Below are positions 33,932 through 41,880 of a stretch of 64,000 nt of DNA, in pieces. Origin of the DNA: Anaerolineales bacterium. GTDB lineage: Bacteria > Chloroflexota > Anaerolineae > Anaerolineales > Villigracilaceae. The translations under genes and the position numbers were made by a program. The DNA lies in assembly GCA_017985935.1 (NCBI GenBank), contig JAGNWT010000003.1, positions 31,244-95,243 of the forward strand, read 5' to 3'. Within the stretch, counting starts at the first letter, position 1; each line of letters opens with the position of its first letter. The notes below the pieces were generated by a model. It was not told the DNA's origin. It made no database searches and saw only the letters and a list, made by a program, of their open reading frames with translations.

Positions 33932-34414
33932 ATGAAGAAGATCAATATTTTGCTTGCGTTGGCAGCTCTTGTTTTAGCATCGCTTGCCTGCCAGACCATT
34001 ATGGGAGGCGGCGGCGATGACGATGATTTTGAAATTCCTGAAATGCCCGATATCGAAATGCCGACCGAGATTCCCGGCGATCTGAACATCCCCACGCTCC
34101 CGCCTGTGACCAATGACAACGGCAACGTGACGATCGGCGGAGAGTCGCCTTTCCCGATGTTGGAAGATGCATTCAATGTGGTCAGCACTCCCACTTCCCT
34201 GACTTATCAAACCAAGAAGTCTACAGATGATGTGATGAAGTTCTATAAAGATGAACTATCCGCGATGGGCTTTGAGGAAGATACTTCCATGTCTACGAAC
34301 TTTGGCGGCATCGTTGCCATGTTCTTTACGAACAGCGAAGGCAAGACCATTGTCTTGGGCGGGGCTCCCGTTGGCGATGGGTCTATTTCTGTTACCCTCG
34401 CTTACTCGCAGTAA
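33932..34414 (+). CDS. Small surface lipoprotein of unknown function
   Basis: A 160-residue lipoprotein: signal peptide from MKKINILLALAAL with lipobox LASLAC, then an acidic and Pro-rich linker (DDDDFEIPEMPDIEMPTEIP) and a C-terminal domain with TKKSTDDVMKFYKDELSAMGF followed by beta strands ending SVTLAYSQ. The C-terminal part resembles small domains seen in other lipoproteins in which a strand-helix unit starts DDVxxFYKxxL, but I cannot name a family. The ATG at 33932 is set by GAAGGAGA. The gene stands alone between a promoter and a terminator. Confidence 0.8.
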   Translation: MKKINILLALAALVLASLACQTIMGGGGDDDDFEIPEMPDIEMPTEIPGDLNIPTLPPVTNDNGNVTIGGESPFPMLEDAFNVVSTPTSLTYQTKKSTDDVMKFYKDELSAMGFEEDTSMSTNFGGIVAMFFTNSEGKTIVLGGAPVGDGSISVTLAYSQ

Positions 34415-34422
34415 ATTCCTGT

Positions 34423-34466
34423 AAAAAAAGAGCCGATGCCAGTAAAAGGGCGTCGGCTCTTTTTTT
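34423..34466. terminator. Intrinsic terminator after the lipoprotein gene
   Basis: An A-run, an 18-bp stem with one G-U pair (34423-34440 with 34449-34466) and a T run. It also faces the convergent pabB-pabC gene. Confidence 0.88.
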
Positions 34467-34472
34467 GTTGAC

Positions 34473-36197
34473 TCAAGTCAGCAAATTTACTTCCACCCAT
34501 TTACGCACGGAATTAACCATGAATATTTTTGAGCATTTTTTTAGATCTTCTGTATGGATCACCTGCTCCATAATCTCACCGGTTTCAAGCAGGCGTTCTC
34601 TGTAGGTGCCTGCAAGCAGCCCACACTTGGTGGGTGGGGTGAGTATCTGCCCGTCCAGCTCTACGACTAGGTTTCCGATCGTAAATTCGGTCAGTTCATT
34701 TTCTGCGTTATACAGCAGGACTTCGTCACAATTCGGTCGTGCTTCGTGCGCTGATGTATACACCTGGCGTTGGGTGGTTTTGTGGAAGAGAAAAACATTT
34801 CTTGAATCAATGGGTTCGATGGCAAGGCACGCCGTTAGTACAGGCTTGGTTTCAGGGAGCGGTCTATGTTCTGAGGTGATCTTTCCATTTCGGTCCAGGC
34901 TGACCTTTACTCTTTGAGGCGAGTCAAATCCCTTTTCCAGTTGGTCAAGGAATAATTCCAATTCTTCTTTTGAGAAACGAAAGTCAAAATACTTTGCCGA
35001 GTCGCACAGCCGGCGGATATGATTTTCACGCAGGTAAAATCCTTCCTGTGGATTCCACAGAATGGTTTCGAACAGAGAAAAATCCTTTTGAGGTGGATCG
35101 GTGAGCACCCGGGCTTTGAGTAATGCCTCGCGATACTCGTCTGCGGAAGTCGAGTCCCAAACGATGCCGCCGCCCACTCCATATTCAGCGGACCGGGTAT
35201 CCCGGTCGATTAACGCTGTGCGGATCGCCACGCTAAATTGTGCTTTGCGGTTTGGGAAAATATATCCAATACTGCCGGTGTAGAGTTTTCGAGGTGTGGT
35301 TTCAAGGTCTGCGATGATCTTCATCGTGCTGACTTTGGGTGCGCCGGTGATGGATGCGCACGGAAATAATGCTGAGAAGATCTCATTCAGTGAAGCTTCG
35401 GTCTTTGCCTGAACTGTAGATGTCATTTGGAGCAGGGTGGGGTACTTCTCGATCGTGAACAGGTCGGGGACATGAACACTGCCAACCTTGGCGATGCGCC
35501 CCAGGTCATTTCGGATCATGTCCACGATCATCACATTTTCAGCGCGATTCTTGATCGATTGATTCAGCCACGTAGAAAGTTCCTTATCCTCCAGATTTGT
35601 ACGTCCGCGTTTGACCGTTCCTTTCATGGGACGGCTGAATATCTTTTCTCCATCCAGTTTGAAGAATAGCTCGGGCGAAGCGGAGCAGATCACATAACGC
35701 CCTGCATCGATGTACGCTGCGTATTTGTTCTGGCTTTGAGCAAGATGCAGAAAGAAATTCCATTCATCGGCTGGAGCTTCCGATCGGAGGCGCATTGTAT
35801 AGTTGACCTGATACGTTCTGCCCGCCGCTATTTTTTCTTTTACTTTTTCAATTGCAGAATTGTATGTCTCCCGATCCACGCTTGGCAGCCATGTCATTTC
35901 ATTGATACTGACTTCCACATCTGGTAATTTAACGCTCGCAGGCTCGGGGTATAAGCCGAACCATAAAAGCGGAAAATCATCCGAGCTTATAACCTGCAAG
36001 GCGTTGTCAAAAGCCGGGGCAGATTCGTAGCTGACAAATCCCGCAGCATACCAGCCGTTGGTGTTGACCAGATACTCCACTTCCTGCAGCGCAGCGCGGA
36101 CCTCACCCAAATTTGCCGCGCTTATAATTCGATGTGGTTTGGCAAAGTGCAGCCATTCCTGATTGTTCTTCAATAAAACTTCATCTCTTTGGATCAA
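34473..36197 (-). CDS. pabBC: Fused aminodeoxychorismate synthase I / lyase (PabB-PabC)
   Basis: A 574-residue fusion for folate synthesis. Residues 1 to about 365 form a chorismate-using PabB core: FSRPMKGTVKRG, NRAENVMIVDMIRNDLGRI, FPCASITGAPKVSTM and EYGVGGGIVWDS. The rest is a fold-type IV PLP lyase (PabC): FSLFETILWNP, ENHIRRL and a C-terminal NELTEFTIGNLVVELDG and PPTKCGLLAGTYRERLL. It makes 4-amino-4-deoxychorismate and then 4-aminobenzoate. The glutaminase partner PabA is not in the window. The start is TTG at 36197 with GAGG five bases before; no early ATG exists. Confidence 0.9.
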   Translation of the reverse strand: MIQRDEVLLKNNQEWLHFAKPHRIISAANLGEVRAALQEVEYLVNTNGWYAAGFVSYESAPAFDNALQVISSDDFPLLWFGLYPEPASVKLPDVEVSINEMTWLPSVDRETYNSAIEKVKEKIAAGRTYQVNYTMRLRSEAPADEWNFFLHLAQSQNKYAAYIDAGRYVICSASPELFFKLDGEKIFSRPMKGTVKRGRTNLEDKELSTWLNQSIKNRAENVMIVDMIRNDLGRIAKVGSVHVPDLFTIEKYPTLLQMTSTVQAKTEASLNEIFSALFPCASITGAPKVSTMKIIADLETTPRKLYTGSIGYIFPNRKAQFSVAIRTALIDRDTRSAEYGVGGGIVWDSTSADEYREALLKARVLTDPPQKDFSLFETILWNPQEGFYLRENHIRRLCDSAKYFDFRFSKEELELFLDQLEKGFDSPQRVKVSLDRNGKITSEHRPLPETKPVLTACLAIEPIDSRNVFLFHKTTQRQVYTSAHEARPNCDEVLLYNAENELTEFTIGNLVVELDGQILTPPTKCGLLAGTYRERLLETGEIMEQVIHTEDLKKCSKIFMVNSVRKWVEVNLLT

Positions 36198-36209
36198 GGT
36201 CGCCTCAGT

Positions 36210-36584
36210 ATGAAAAAACTCTCCTCAATTTTACCCCGATGGTTTCCCGCAGTTGTCATGATGCTTGCGATCTTCGTTTTTTCATCGCAGCCGGGCGGTA
36301 ACCTGCCCGATTTTTACAATTGGGATTACTTTATCAAAAAAGCTTCTCACATGATTGGTTATGGTTTGCTGGCATTATCTTATTATTACTTTTTTGATTT
36401 CGATCCAAAGCGGATCGGGTTTGCCTGGGCGCTGGCGGTTCTCTATGCTGCAACAGATGAATTTCATCAGTCTTTTGTCCCAGGGCGGGGACCATCTGTA
36501 TTCGATGTTCTATTTTTTGACAACCTTGGAGCCGTAACCGCGCTTTGGCTGTACGAAAAATTTGGAAATAAAAAGTGGTCTTGA
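36210..36584 (+). CDS. VanZ-like membrane protein
   Basis: A 124-residue protein with four membrane segments. It has the VanZ marks FSSQPG, KKASHMIGYGLLALSYYY and ATDEFHQSFVPGRGPSVFDVLFFDNLG, with the Asp-Glu-x-x-Gln motif that is usual for this family. It starts 12 bases from the divergent TTG start of pabB-pabC. Function unknown. It is a closer match to the family consensus than the paralogue at 16995. Confidence 0.87.
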   Translation: MKKLSSILPRWFPAVVMMLAIFVFSSQPGGNLPDFYNWDYFIKKASHMIGYGLLALSYYYFFDFDPKRIGFAWALAVLYAATDEFHQSFVPGRGPSVFDVLFFDNLGAVTALWLYEKFGNKKWS

Positions 36585-36599
36585 AGGATCAAGACCACT
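36564..36599 (-). terminator. Terminator of scpA
   Basis: An 11-bp stem (36574-36584 with 36589-36599) followed, on the minus strand, by a T-rich run (36573-36564). It overlaps the 3' end of the VanZ-like gene. Confidence 0.7.
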
Positions 36600-36620
36600 G
36601 ATTACGGTTTCAAAATCGTC

Positions 36621-37394
36621 CTACTCGAATTCTATTTCGATCTCTTCGTCTTCCTTCCAGTCATCCATCTTTTCGAATTCAATATCTCCGAACAGTTCAT
36701 TTTGTACGGCGGAGATCTTGTAGCGTTTGATCAATTCGAGCATCGCGAGGAAGGTGACCACGATCTCGATGCGGGTGGATTTGTCCGTGATCAACCCGCG
36801 GAAGGACATGCGTTGAATGGTCCGCATGGTTTTGGTGATGTAGTCGATCTTTTCACGAATGGTGACTCGAGGCGCCGAAATGACCGTGCCGAGCGCGGCT
36901 TTCTTTTTGCTCTTCGTAAAAGCCGACTCTGCTGCAGAAAGCAGACCTTCCAACGTCAGGTTGGAAAGATCGAGCTTTGCCTCCACTTTGGGCGGCGGCG
37001 CAACCCGCAGATAGGTTCGCAGGTTCTTCTCCTGCCGCTCAAGCATCCATCCTGCGATCTCTTTATATCGTTTGTAGAGGATTAACAACTCGACCAGTTC
37101 AACACCCGGGTCTTCCTCGCCGGGCTCACGCTCAACCGGGCGCGGCAGTAGGGCTTCTGATTTGATCTGCACCAACTTTGCGGCGATCACCAAAAAGGAT
37201 GAGATCTCATCGGGCTTCATTTGTTCAAGACCGTGCAAATAAGAGAGATACTGATCGGTCACTGCCGCAAGCGAAATGGCGGTGATGTTGAGTTCTGCGC
37301 GTTCGATCAGACTCAATAAAAGGTCCAGCGGACCTTCGTAAACTGCGGTCTGCACCTTGTAACCAGTGATCTGATGTCCTAAAAGGTTATCCAT
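36621..37394 (-). CDS. scpA: Segregation and condensation protein A
   Basis: A 257-residue kleisin of the SMC condensin complex. The N-terminal motif is [19 protein letters not shown], followed by [26 protein letters not shown] and a C-terminal [25 protein letters not shown]. It bridges SMC heads with ScpB to organise the chromosome. The ATG at 37394 (MDNLLGHQ) is chosen because the longer frame passes through the divergent promoter region. No ribosome site is present; a TATAAT lies nine bases before the ATG. No scpB follows in the window. Confidence 0.93.
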   Translation of the reverse strand: MDNLLGHQITGYKVQTAVYEGPLDLLLSLIERAELNITAISLAAVTDQYLSYLHGLEQMKPDEISSFLVIAAKLVQIKSEALLPRPVEREPGEEDPGVELVELLILYKRYKEIAGWMLERQEKNLRTYLRVAPPPKVEAKLDLSNLTLEGLLSAAESAFTKSKKKAALGTVISAPRVTIREKIDYITKTMRTIQRMSFRGLITDKSTRIEIVVTFLAMLELIKRYKISAVQNELFGDIEFEKMDDWKEDEEIEIEFE

Positions 37395-37403
37395 AGCGCG
37401 CGA

Positions 37404-37409
37404 ATTATA
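37404..37409 (-). promoter_or_regulatory. -10 box of scpA (leaderless)
   Basis: Minus-strand extended -10 TGGTATAAT, nine bases before the scpA ATG. It is six bases from the moaC -10 on the other strand. Confidence 0.65.
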
Positions 37410-37415
37410 CCAGTG

Positions 37416-37421
37416 TATAAT
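37416..37421 (+). promoter_or_regulatory. -10 box of moaC (leaderless)
   Basis: TATAAT with TG directly upstream, seven bases before the moaC ATG. Its -35 zone would lie over the scpA start codon. Confidence 0.65.
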
Positions 37422-37428
37422 CCTGCCC

Positions 37429-37905
37429 ATGTCCAAATTAACTCACCTTGATGAACAGGGACGCGCTCACATGGTGGATGTAAGCGCGAAGTCTGACACC
37501 GAAAGAATAGCGGTCGCACGCGGCGAAGTCCACATGAAAAAAGAGACCTTTGACCTGATCCGCGATGGGCAGATCAAAAAAGGGGATGTGCTGACCGTGG
37601 CGCAGATCGCAGGGATCAGCGCGTCAAAACGGACCTCGGACCTGATCCCGCTCTGTCACCCGCTCTTCCTTTCAAAAGTGGATGTGGACCTTGACCTCGA
37701 CGAATCCATCCCGGGCGTTATCATCACTGCCACTGCCAAAGTGACCGGCAAGACAGGCGTGGAAATGGAAGCCCTGACGGCAGTCTCTGTGGCGGCATTG
37801 ACCGTTTACGACATGGCGAAGGCAGCCGAAAAGACCATGCGAATTCAAAACATCCGCCTGATCGAAAAACATGGTGGAAAATCCGGCGATGTGGTGAACG
37901 AATAA
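37429..37905 (+). CDS. moaC: Cyclic pyranopterin monophosphate synthase MoaC
   Basis: A 158-residue enzyme for the first stage of molybdenum cofactor synthesis, working after MoaA. Marks: [33 protein letters not shown] (with the conserved His), [25 protein letters not shown] (with the catalytic Lys and Glu) and [13 protein letters not shown]. Length matches the family. It starts an operon with moaD (19 bases after), moaE and a GNAT gene. moaA is not present in this window. Confidence 0.97.
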   Translation: MSKLTHLDEQGRAHMVDVSAKSDTERIAVARGEVHMKKETFDLIRDGQIKKGDVLTVAQIAGISASKRTSDLIPLCHPLFLSKVDVDLDLDESIPGVIITATAKVTGKTGVEMEALTAVSVAALTVYDMAKAAEKTMRIQNIRLIEKHGGKSGDVVNE

Positions 37906-37924
37906 CCTTATTTTTTGGAGAATC

Positions 37925-38173
37925 ATGAATCGCGTAAAGATCTTGTTTTTTGCAACCATTCGAGACCGTGCAGGGGCGAAGTCTCTTGAACTTGATATTC
38001 CCGATGACCTGACGATTCAGGGGTTGAAAGATAAGCTTGCAACAGATTATCCCAACCTGAAAGAGTCCATGCATTCAGTGTTGATCACCATCAACCGTGA
38101 ATACGCCTTTGATGAAGCCGCCGTTCCTGCGAACGCCGAGATCGCTTTATTCCCTCCTGTTTCTGGCGGATAA
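37925..38173 (+). CDS. moaD: Molybdopterin synthase sulfur carrier subunit MoaD
   Basis: An 82-residue ubiquitin-like protein ending in the Gly-Gly tail (FPPVSGG) that is thiocarboxylated and gives sulfur to the pterin. The N-terminal strand is VKILFFATIRDRAGAKS. A TTGGAG ribosome site lies before the ATG. moaE follows six bases after its stop. Confidence 0.95.
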   Translation: MNRVKILFFATIRDRAGAKSLELDIPDDLTIQGLKDKLATDYPNLKESMHSVLITINREYAFDEAAVPANAEIALFPPVSGG

Positions 38174-38179
38174 CTTCCA

Positions 38180-38638
38180 ATGAATCAGCCAACGATTTTT
38201 TCAATTACAGAATCTGAAATCGATTTGAACGATCTTCTGGAGAAGATCACCCTGACCTCCACCGGCGCAGCCGCGATCTTTGCCGGCATGGTGCGCGGAG
38301 AAACAAGCCGTGGAGATGCACACATTACCGAATATCTTGAGTATGAAGCCTATGTCCCGATGGCTGAAGAAAAAATGAAGCAGGTCGCAGATGAGATCCG
38401 TGAACGGTGGCCGGTCATTGAAGGCATTGCGGTCGTCCAGCGCATTGGCAAACTTTTTCCAAAAACGCCAACGGTTTTGATCGCCTGCACAGCGGCGCAC
38501 CGTGACACAGGCGTGTTTGATGCCGCTCGTTATGGCATTGACCGCCTGAAAGAGATCGTTCCAGTTTGGAAGAAGGAAATAGGTCCGGACGGTGAGGAAT
38601 GGGTTGAGGGGAAGTACATCCCCAAACCCGGAGAGTGA
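38180..38638 (+). CDS. moaE: Molybdopterin synthase catalytic subunit MoaE
   Basis: A 152-residue subunit that forms molybdopterin together with MoaD. Marks: GAAAIFAGMVRGETSRG, LEYEAYVPMAEEKM, VVQRIGKL, and the C-terminal catalytic Lys segment VPVWKKEIGPDGEEWVEG. It lies in the moaC-moaD-moaE operon, with moaD six bases upstream. Confidence 0.95.
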   Translation: MNQPTIFSITESEIDLNDLLEKITLTSTGAAAIFAGMVRGETSRGDAHITEYLEYEAYVPMAEEKMKQVADEIRERWPVIEGIAVVQRIGKLFPKTPTVLIACTAAHRDTGVFDAARYGIDRLKEIVPVWKKEIGPDGEEWVEGKYIPKPGE

Positions 38639-38639
38639 C

Positions 38640-39194
38640 ATGCTTATTCAGACCGAGAGAATGTTCATTCGAAGTTTCAAGGACTCAGATATTGAGTCCT
38701 TTCTTGTTTACCGCAATATCCCTGAAGTGGCGCTTTATCAAGGCTGGGACCTTCCATTTTCGCGCGAAGCCGCCGTGCAATTGGTAAATGAAGTGAAGGA
38801 AATTGAGATCCCGCGGGTGGGGCGGTGGCTTCAACTTGCGCTTGAACTGAAAGAGACGCATGAGATGATCGGCGATATCGGGCTTCGTATTCAGTCGAAC
38901 GATCCCCGCCAGGCTGTGATCGGCTTTACGATCGCGCCGGCTCATTGGCGCAGGGGATATGCTTCTGAGGCGGTGACCGCTTTGCTGGGTTACCTGTTCG
39001 ACGATCTTGGGCTGCATCGAGTCTCTGCGGATTGCGATACTGAAAATGTGGGATCATGGCGTACGCTGGAAAAGGCTGGGTTTCGGCTTGAGGCTCACTT
39101 TGTGGAGAACTACCCGATCGGCGTAAGATATGCCAGTGAATATGTCTACGGCATGCTGCGCCGTGAGTGGGTGGCAAGAAAAGGACAGGGGTAG
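38640..39194 (+). CDS. GNAT acetyltransferase (RimJ/RimL type)
   Basis: A 184-residue N-acetyltransferase. It has the RimL-like start TERMFIRSFKDSDIESF, the acetyl-CoA loop in FTIAPAHWRRGYASEA, then LGLHRVSADCDTENVGSWRTLEKAGF. Such proteins acetylate amines of small molecules or protein N termini; substrate unknown. The ATG is one base after the moaE stop, so it is co-transcribed with the moa genes, though a role in cofactor synthesis is not suggested by the sequence. Confidence 0.88.
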   Translation: MLIQTERMFIRSFKDSDIESFLVYRNIPEVALYQGWDLPFSREAAVQLVNEVKEIEIPRVGRWLQLALELKETHEMIGDIGLRIQSNDPRQAVIGFTIAPAHWRRGYASEAVTALLGYLFDDLGLHRVSADCDTENVGSWRTLEKAGFRLEAHFVENYPIGVRYASEYVYGMLRREWVARKGQG

Positions 39195-39293
39195 GATCTG
39201 ATTTTGGGGGCGAACCAGTCCGCGACGGGGAAGGAGCGGATTTATTTCAGCGTCACGATTTTATTTTTTTGGGGTTTTATGTAGCATTCGTGT

Positions 39294-39307
39294 TTAATTT
39301 AAATTAA
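39294..39307. promoter_or_regulatory. AT palindrome upstream of fabF
   Basis: A perfect 14-base palindrome, TTAATTTAAATTAA, just before the GGAGG ribosome site of fabF. It could be an operator for a fatty-acid regulator or simply an AT-rich promoter part. The preceding bases (39195-39293) show nothing else clear. Confidence 0.35.
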
Positions 39308-39321
39308 TCGCTGGAGGCGAA

Positions 39322-40563
39322 ATGCAGGAACGTATCGTTATCACGGGAATGGGAACCGTGAATCCTCTTGGGTTGAATGTCAAAGAGACCTGGCAGAATG
39401 TGGTGGCGGGTGTGTCTGGCGTGGGACCGATCACTTTGTTCGATTCGCATGCGGCATCTTTGCAGGTGAATATCGCGGCTGAGGTGAAAGGATTCAAGCC
39501 GGAGAACTTTATGGATGCAAAGGAAGCTCGCAGGCGCGATCGCTTTGAGCAGTTCACTGTGGCTTCCGCGAGGGAGGCGCTCGCGCAATCTGGCTTGCAG
39601 ATAACCGAGCAGAATTCCGGTCGCATTGGTGTGATCATTTCATCTGCAATTGGCGGGTTACATTCCCTGCAGGATGCGATCCTTACAAATCACAACGAAG
39701 GACCGCGCCGCGTCAGCCCTTTCCTGATTCCCATGCTCATGGCAAATGGCGGGGCAGGGATGACGGCGATCGAATTCGGCATCAAGGGTCCATGTTTTTC
39801 TGTGGCATCCGCTTGCGCTTCCGGCTCAGATGGAATTGGGACTGCTTTGATGATGCTTCGAACAGGGATGATCGATGCGGCGTTGACAGGCGCCTCCGAG
39901 GCGACCATCACTTCCACGGGTGTTGCCGCATTTGACCGTGTTGGCGCAATGTCTCGCCAGAACGAAAATTATTCCATGACCCCCCAGCCATTTGACAAGC
40001 ACCGTGATGGTCTGGTGATGGGTGAAGGGGCGGCGGTTTTGGTCTTGGAACGCGAGTCTGATGCGAAAGCGCGCGGGGCAAATATCCTTGCCGAGTTGGC
40101 GGGTTATGGTGCAACAGCCGATGCGTACCATGTGACCGCTCCGCACGAACACGGCGCGGGCGGGGCGGCGGCCATCCGCATGGCATTATCGTCCGCTAAA
40201 GCAAATGCAGATGAAGTTGGATATATCAGCGCGCATGGCACAGGCACGCAGTTAAATGATCAGGCGGAGACGCGCGCGGTCAAAGCGGCTTTTGGTGATC
40301 TGGCATACAAGACCCCGATCTCTTCTACCAAATCCATGACCGGGCATATGATGGGCGCAACCGGCGCGTTGGAAGCGATCTTCTGCGTGCAGGCTGTGCG
40401 TGAAGGCATTCTCCCGCCGACCATCCATTACCAAACTCCCGACCCTGAGTGCGATCTTGATTACATTCCGAACACCGCCCGCGAGGTTAAAATCTCGCTC
40501 GCGATCAGTAACGCCTTTGGATTCGGCGGACATAACGCGGTTTTGGCGGTAAGGAAATTCTAA
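39322..40563 (+). CDS. fabF: 3-oxoacyl-[acyl-carrier-protein] synthase II
   Basis: A 413-residue condensing enzyme. The catalytic triad is Cys165 in VASACASGSDG, His305 in SAHGTGTQLND and His342 in KSMTGHMMGATGA; all are present. The N terminus has VVITGMG-type residues (RIVITGMGTVNPLG) and the C terminus ends NAFGFGGHNAVL, both standard. It elongates acyl-ACP with malonyl-ACP. It has its own upstream region and GGAGG ribosome site. fabG is at 25191 and no other fab genes are near. Confidence 0.96.
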   Translation: MQERIVITGMGTVNPLGLNVKETWQNVVAGVSGVGPITLFDSHAASLQVNIAAEVKGFKPENFMDAKEARRRDRFEQFTVASAREALAQSGLQITEQNSGRIGVIISSAIGGLHSLQDAILTNHNEGPRRVSPFLIPMLMANGGAGMTAIEFGIKGPCFSVASACASGSDGIGTALMMLRTGMIDAALTGASEATITSTGVAAFDRVGAMSRQNENYSMTPQPFDKHRDGLVMGEGAAVLVLERESDAKARGANILAELAGYGATADAYHVTAPHEHGAGGAAAIRMALSSAKANADEVGYISAHGTGTQLNDQAETRAVKAAFGDLAYKTPISSTKSMTGHMMGATGALEAIFCVQAVREGILPPTIHYQTPDPECDLDYIPNTAREVKISLAISNAFGFGGHNAVLAVRKF

Positions 40564-40570
40564 ATCGGGC

Positions 40571-40599
40571 TTGTATAATCAGAAAATGCGTGCTATACT
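40571..40599 (+). promoter_or_regulatory. Promoter of rplS
   Basis: TTGTAT (40571-40576), 17 bases, TATACT (40594-40599). A second possible -10, TATAAT, overlaps at 40574-40579. The start near 40606 gives a leader of about 45 bases with AAGGAAG before the ATG. Confidence 0.6.
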
Positions 40600-40650
40600 C
40601 TGCCGTCGCGTTTCAGGACACCATACAATATCAAGCAAGGAAGAACGAAA

Positions 40651-40998
40651 ATGACAGATTTCATTAAGGCAGTTGAAGCCAAAGTTAACGAGAATATCCC
40701 CCAGATGAGCCCCGGCGACGTTGTGAGCGTGCACGTCAAGATCAAGGAAGGCGACCGTGAGCGCATTCAGGAATTCAAGGGCATCGTGATCCGCTTGCGC
40801 AAGAGCGGCAACGACGCTTCCGTGACCGTCCGCCGCATGGCCAGCAATGGCGTGGGTGTGGAACGCACATTCCTGCTTCGCTCTCCCCGCATCGACAAGG
40901 TTGTGGTGGAGCGGCATGGCAAAGTTCGCCGCGCGCAGCTTTACTTCATGAGAGAGCGCACAGGCAAAAGCGCCCGCCTCAAGCAGAAGTTCGACTAA
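40651..40998 (+). CDS. rplS: 50S ribosomal protein L19
   Basis: A 115-residue protein that lies at the 30S-50S interface. Marks: PGDVVSVHVKIKEGDRERIQEFKGIVI, RRMASNGVGVERTFLLRSP, and the basic C terminus KVRRAQLYFMRERTGKSARLK. Normal length. It has its own promoter and terminator, so it is monocistronic here. Confidence 0.98.
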   Translation: MTDFIKAVEAKVNENIPQMSPGDVVSVHVKIKEGDRERIQEFKGIVIRLRKSGNDASVTVRRMASNGVGVERTFLLRSPRIDKVVVERHGKVRRAQLYFMRERTGKSARLKQKFD

Positions 40999-41010
40999 GC
41001 AGCATAAAGA

Positions 41011-41036
41011 AAGGGCGCTCTCGGGCGCTCTTTTTA
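41011..41036 (+). terminator. Terminator of rplS
   Basis: An 8-bp stem with one G-U pair (41011-41018 with 41025-41032) followed by a T-rich tail. The arms also read as a short direct repeat of GGGCGCTC. Confidence 0.8.
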
Positions 41037-41052
41037 TTTACAAGGAGCTGAC

Positions 41053-41769
41053 ATGCCAAAACCTTTGATCGGAATCACCACACGCAACAGCAAGGATGCA
41101 GACGGGCACCCCACCATCAGTATTCAACATTCTTATGTGAATGCCGTGATCAATGCCGGCGGCGTGGCAATTCCGATCCCATCCATTTTGCCGGATGAGG
41201 ATCTGCGCCAGCTTTATTCCCAACTCAATGGGATTCTCTTTACTGGCGGCGGGGATGTTTCCCTCGATTATTTCAGCGGGTCACCCCACCCGAGAATTGA
41301 TGGTGTGGACGATGCGCGGGATACAACCGAGATCAGTCTGATGCGTTCGGCGGTCAATGACGGCAAACCGTTGTTGGGCATCTGCCGTGGGGCGCAGGTA
41401 ATGAATGTTGCGTTGGGCGGAACGTTGTACACGCATATCTTCGACCAGCTTAAAGGAGCGATCGATCACGATTACCCCGGCAACCTGCGGCGGGCGATCG
41501 TTCACCCCGTTAATGTGGACGAATCATCCAGGTCCGCTGAGATCTTCGGTGAGACCTTGTTGAATGTGAATAGTCTTCATCATCAGGGGTTGAAAGACAT
41601 TGCCCCGGGTCTGAAGGTCGTCGGTCACGCGCCGGATGGATTGGTGGAAGTGGTGGAGATCCCGGAACATCCTTACGCGGTGGCGGTGCAATGGCATCCT
41701 GAATGGCTGACAGACCAACCGTCCATGCGCAGGCTGTTCAAGACTTTTGTAGACGCTTCTGCGAAATAG
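41053..41769 (+). CDS. Class I glutamine amidotransferase-like hydrolase (peptidase C26, PuuD-like)
   Basis: A 238-residue protein of the gamma-glutamyl-gamma-aminobutyrate hydrolase family. The nucleophile elbow is LLGICRGAQVMNVALGG (Cys), and the partner His and Glu are in AVAVQWHPEW. Other family marks are GILFTGGGDV and VNSLHHQGLKDIAPGL. In E. coli PuuD frees GABA from a gamma-glutamyl conjugate in putrescine degradation; here no puuA or puuC is adjacent, so the substrate is unproven. AAGGAG precedes the ATG. Confidence 0.92.
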   Translation: MPKPLIGITTRNSKDADGHPTISIQHSYVNAVINAGGVAIPIPSILPDEDLRQLYSQLNGILFTGGGDVSLDYFSGSPHPRIDGVDDARDTTEISLMRSAVNDGKPLLGICRGAQVMNVALGGTLYTHIFDQLKGAIDHDYPGNLRRAIVHPVNVDESSRSAEIFGETLLNVNSLHHQGLKDIAPGLKVVGHAPDGLVEVVEIPEHPYAVAVQWHPEWLTDQPSMRRLFKTFVDASAK

Positions 41770-41781
41770 TCATCCCCAAAC

Positions 41782-41842
41782 CATCTCTTCATTTGCTTCA
41801 AGAGATTTTCATCGCCCCCTCGGTTTGAAGCAGGGGGCGATG
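41782..41842 (+). promoter_or_regulatory. Tandem hairpins with complementary loops before murI
   Basis: A 7-bp hairpin (ATCTCTT with AAGAGAT) is followed by an 11-bp GC-rich hairpin (41810-41820 with 41832-41842). TGCTTCAA (41794-41801) in the first is complementary to TTGAAGCA (41825-41832) at the loop of the second. The second has no T run, so it is not a standard terminator. Purpose unknown. Confidence 0.4.
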
Positions 41843-41868
41843 ACCCCCCCCAAGACCAAATTCAATAG

Positions 41869-41874
41869 TATTAT
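41869..41874 (+). promoter_or_regulatory. -10 box of murI (leaderless)
   Basis: TATTAT, six bases before the murI ATG; no ribosome site between. Confidence 0.45.
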
Positions 41875-41880
41875 TATCGA

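Noticed and set aside
41011..41030. Short direct repeat GGGCGCTC after rplS as a repeat element
   Set aside because: The same bases form the stem of the rplS terminator, which explains them better.
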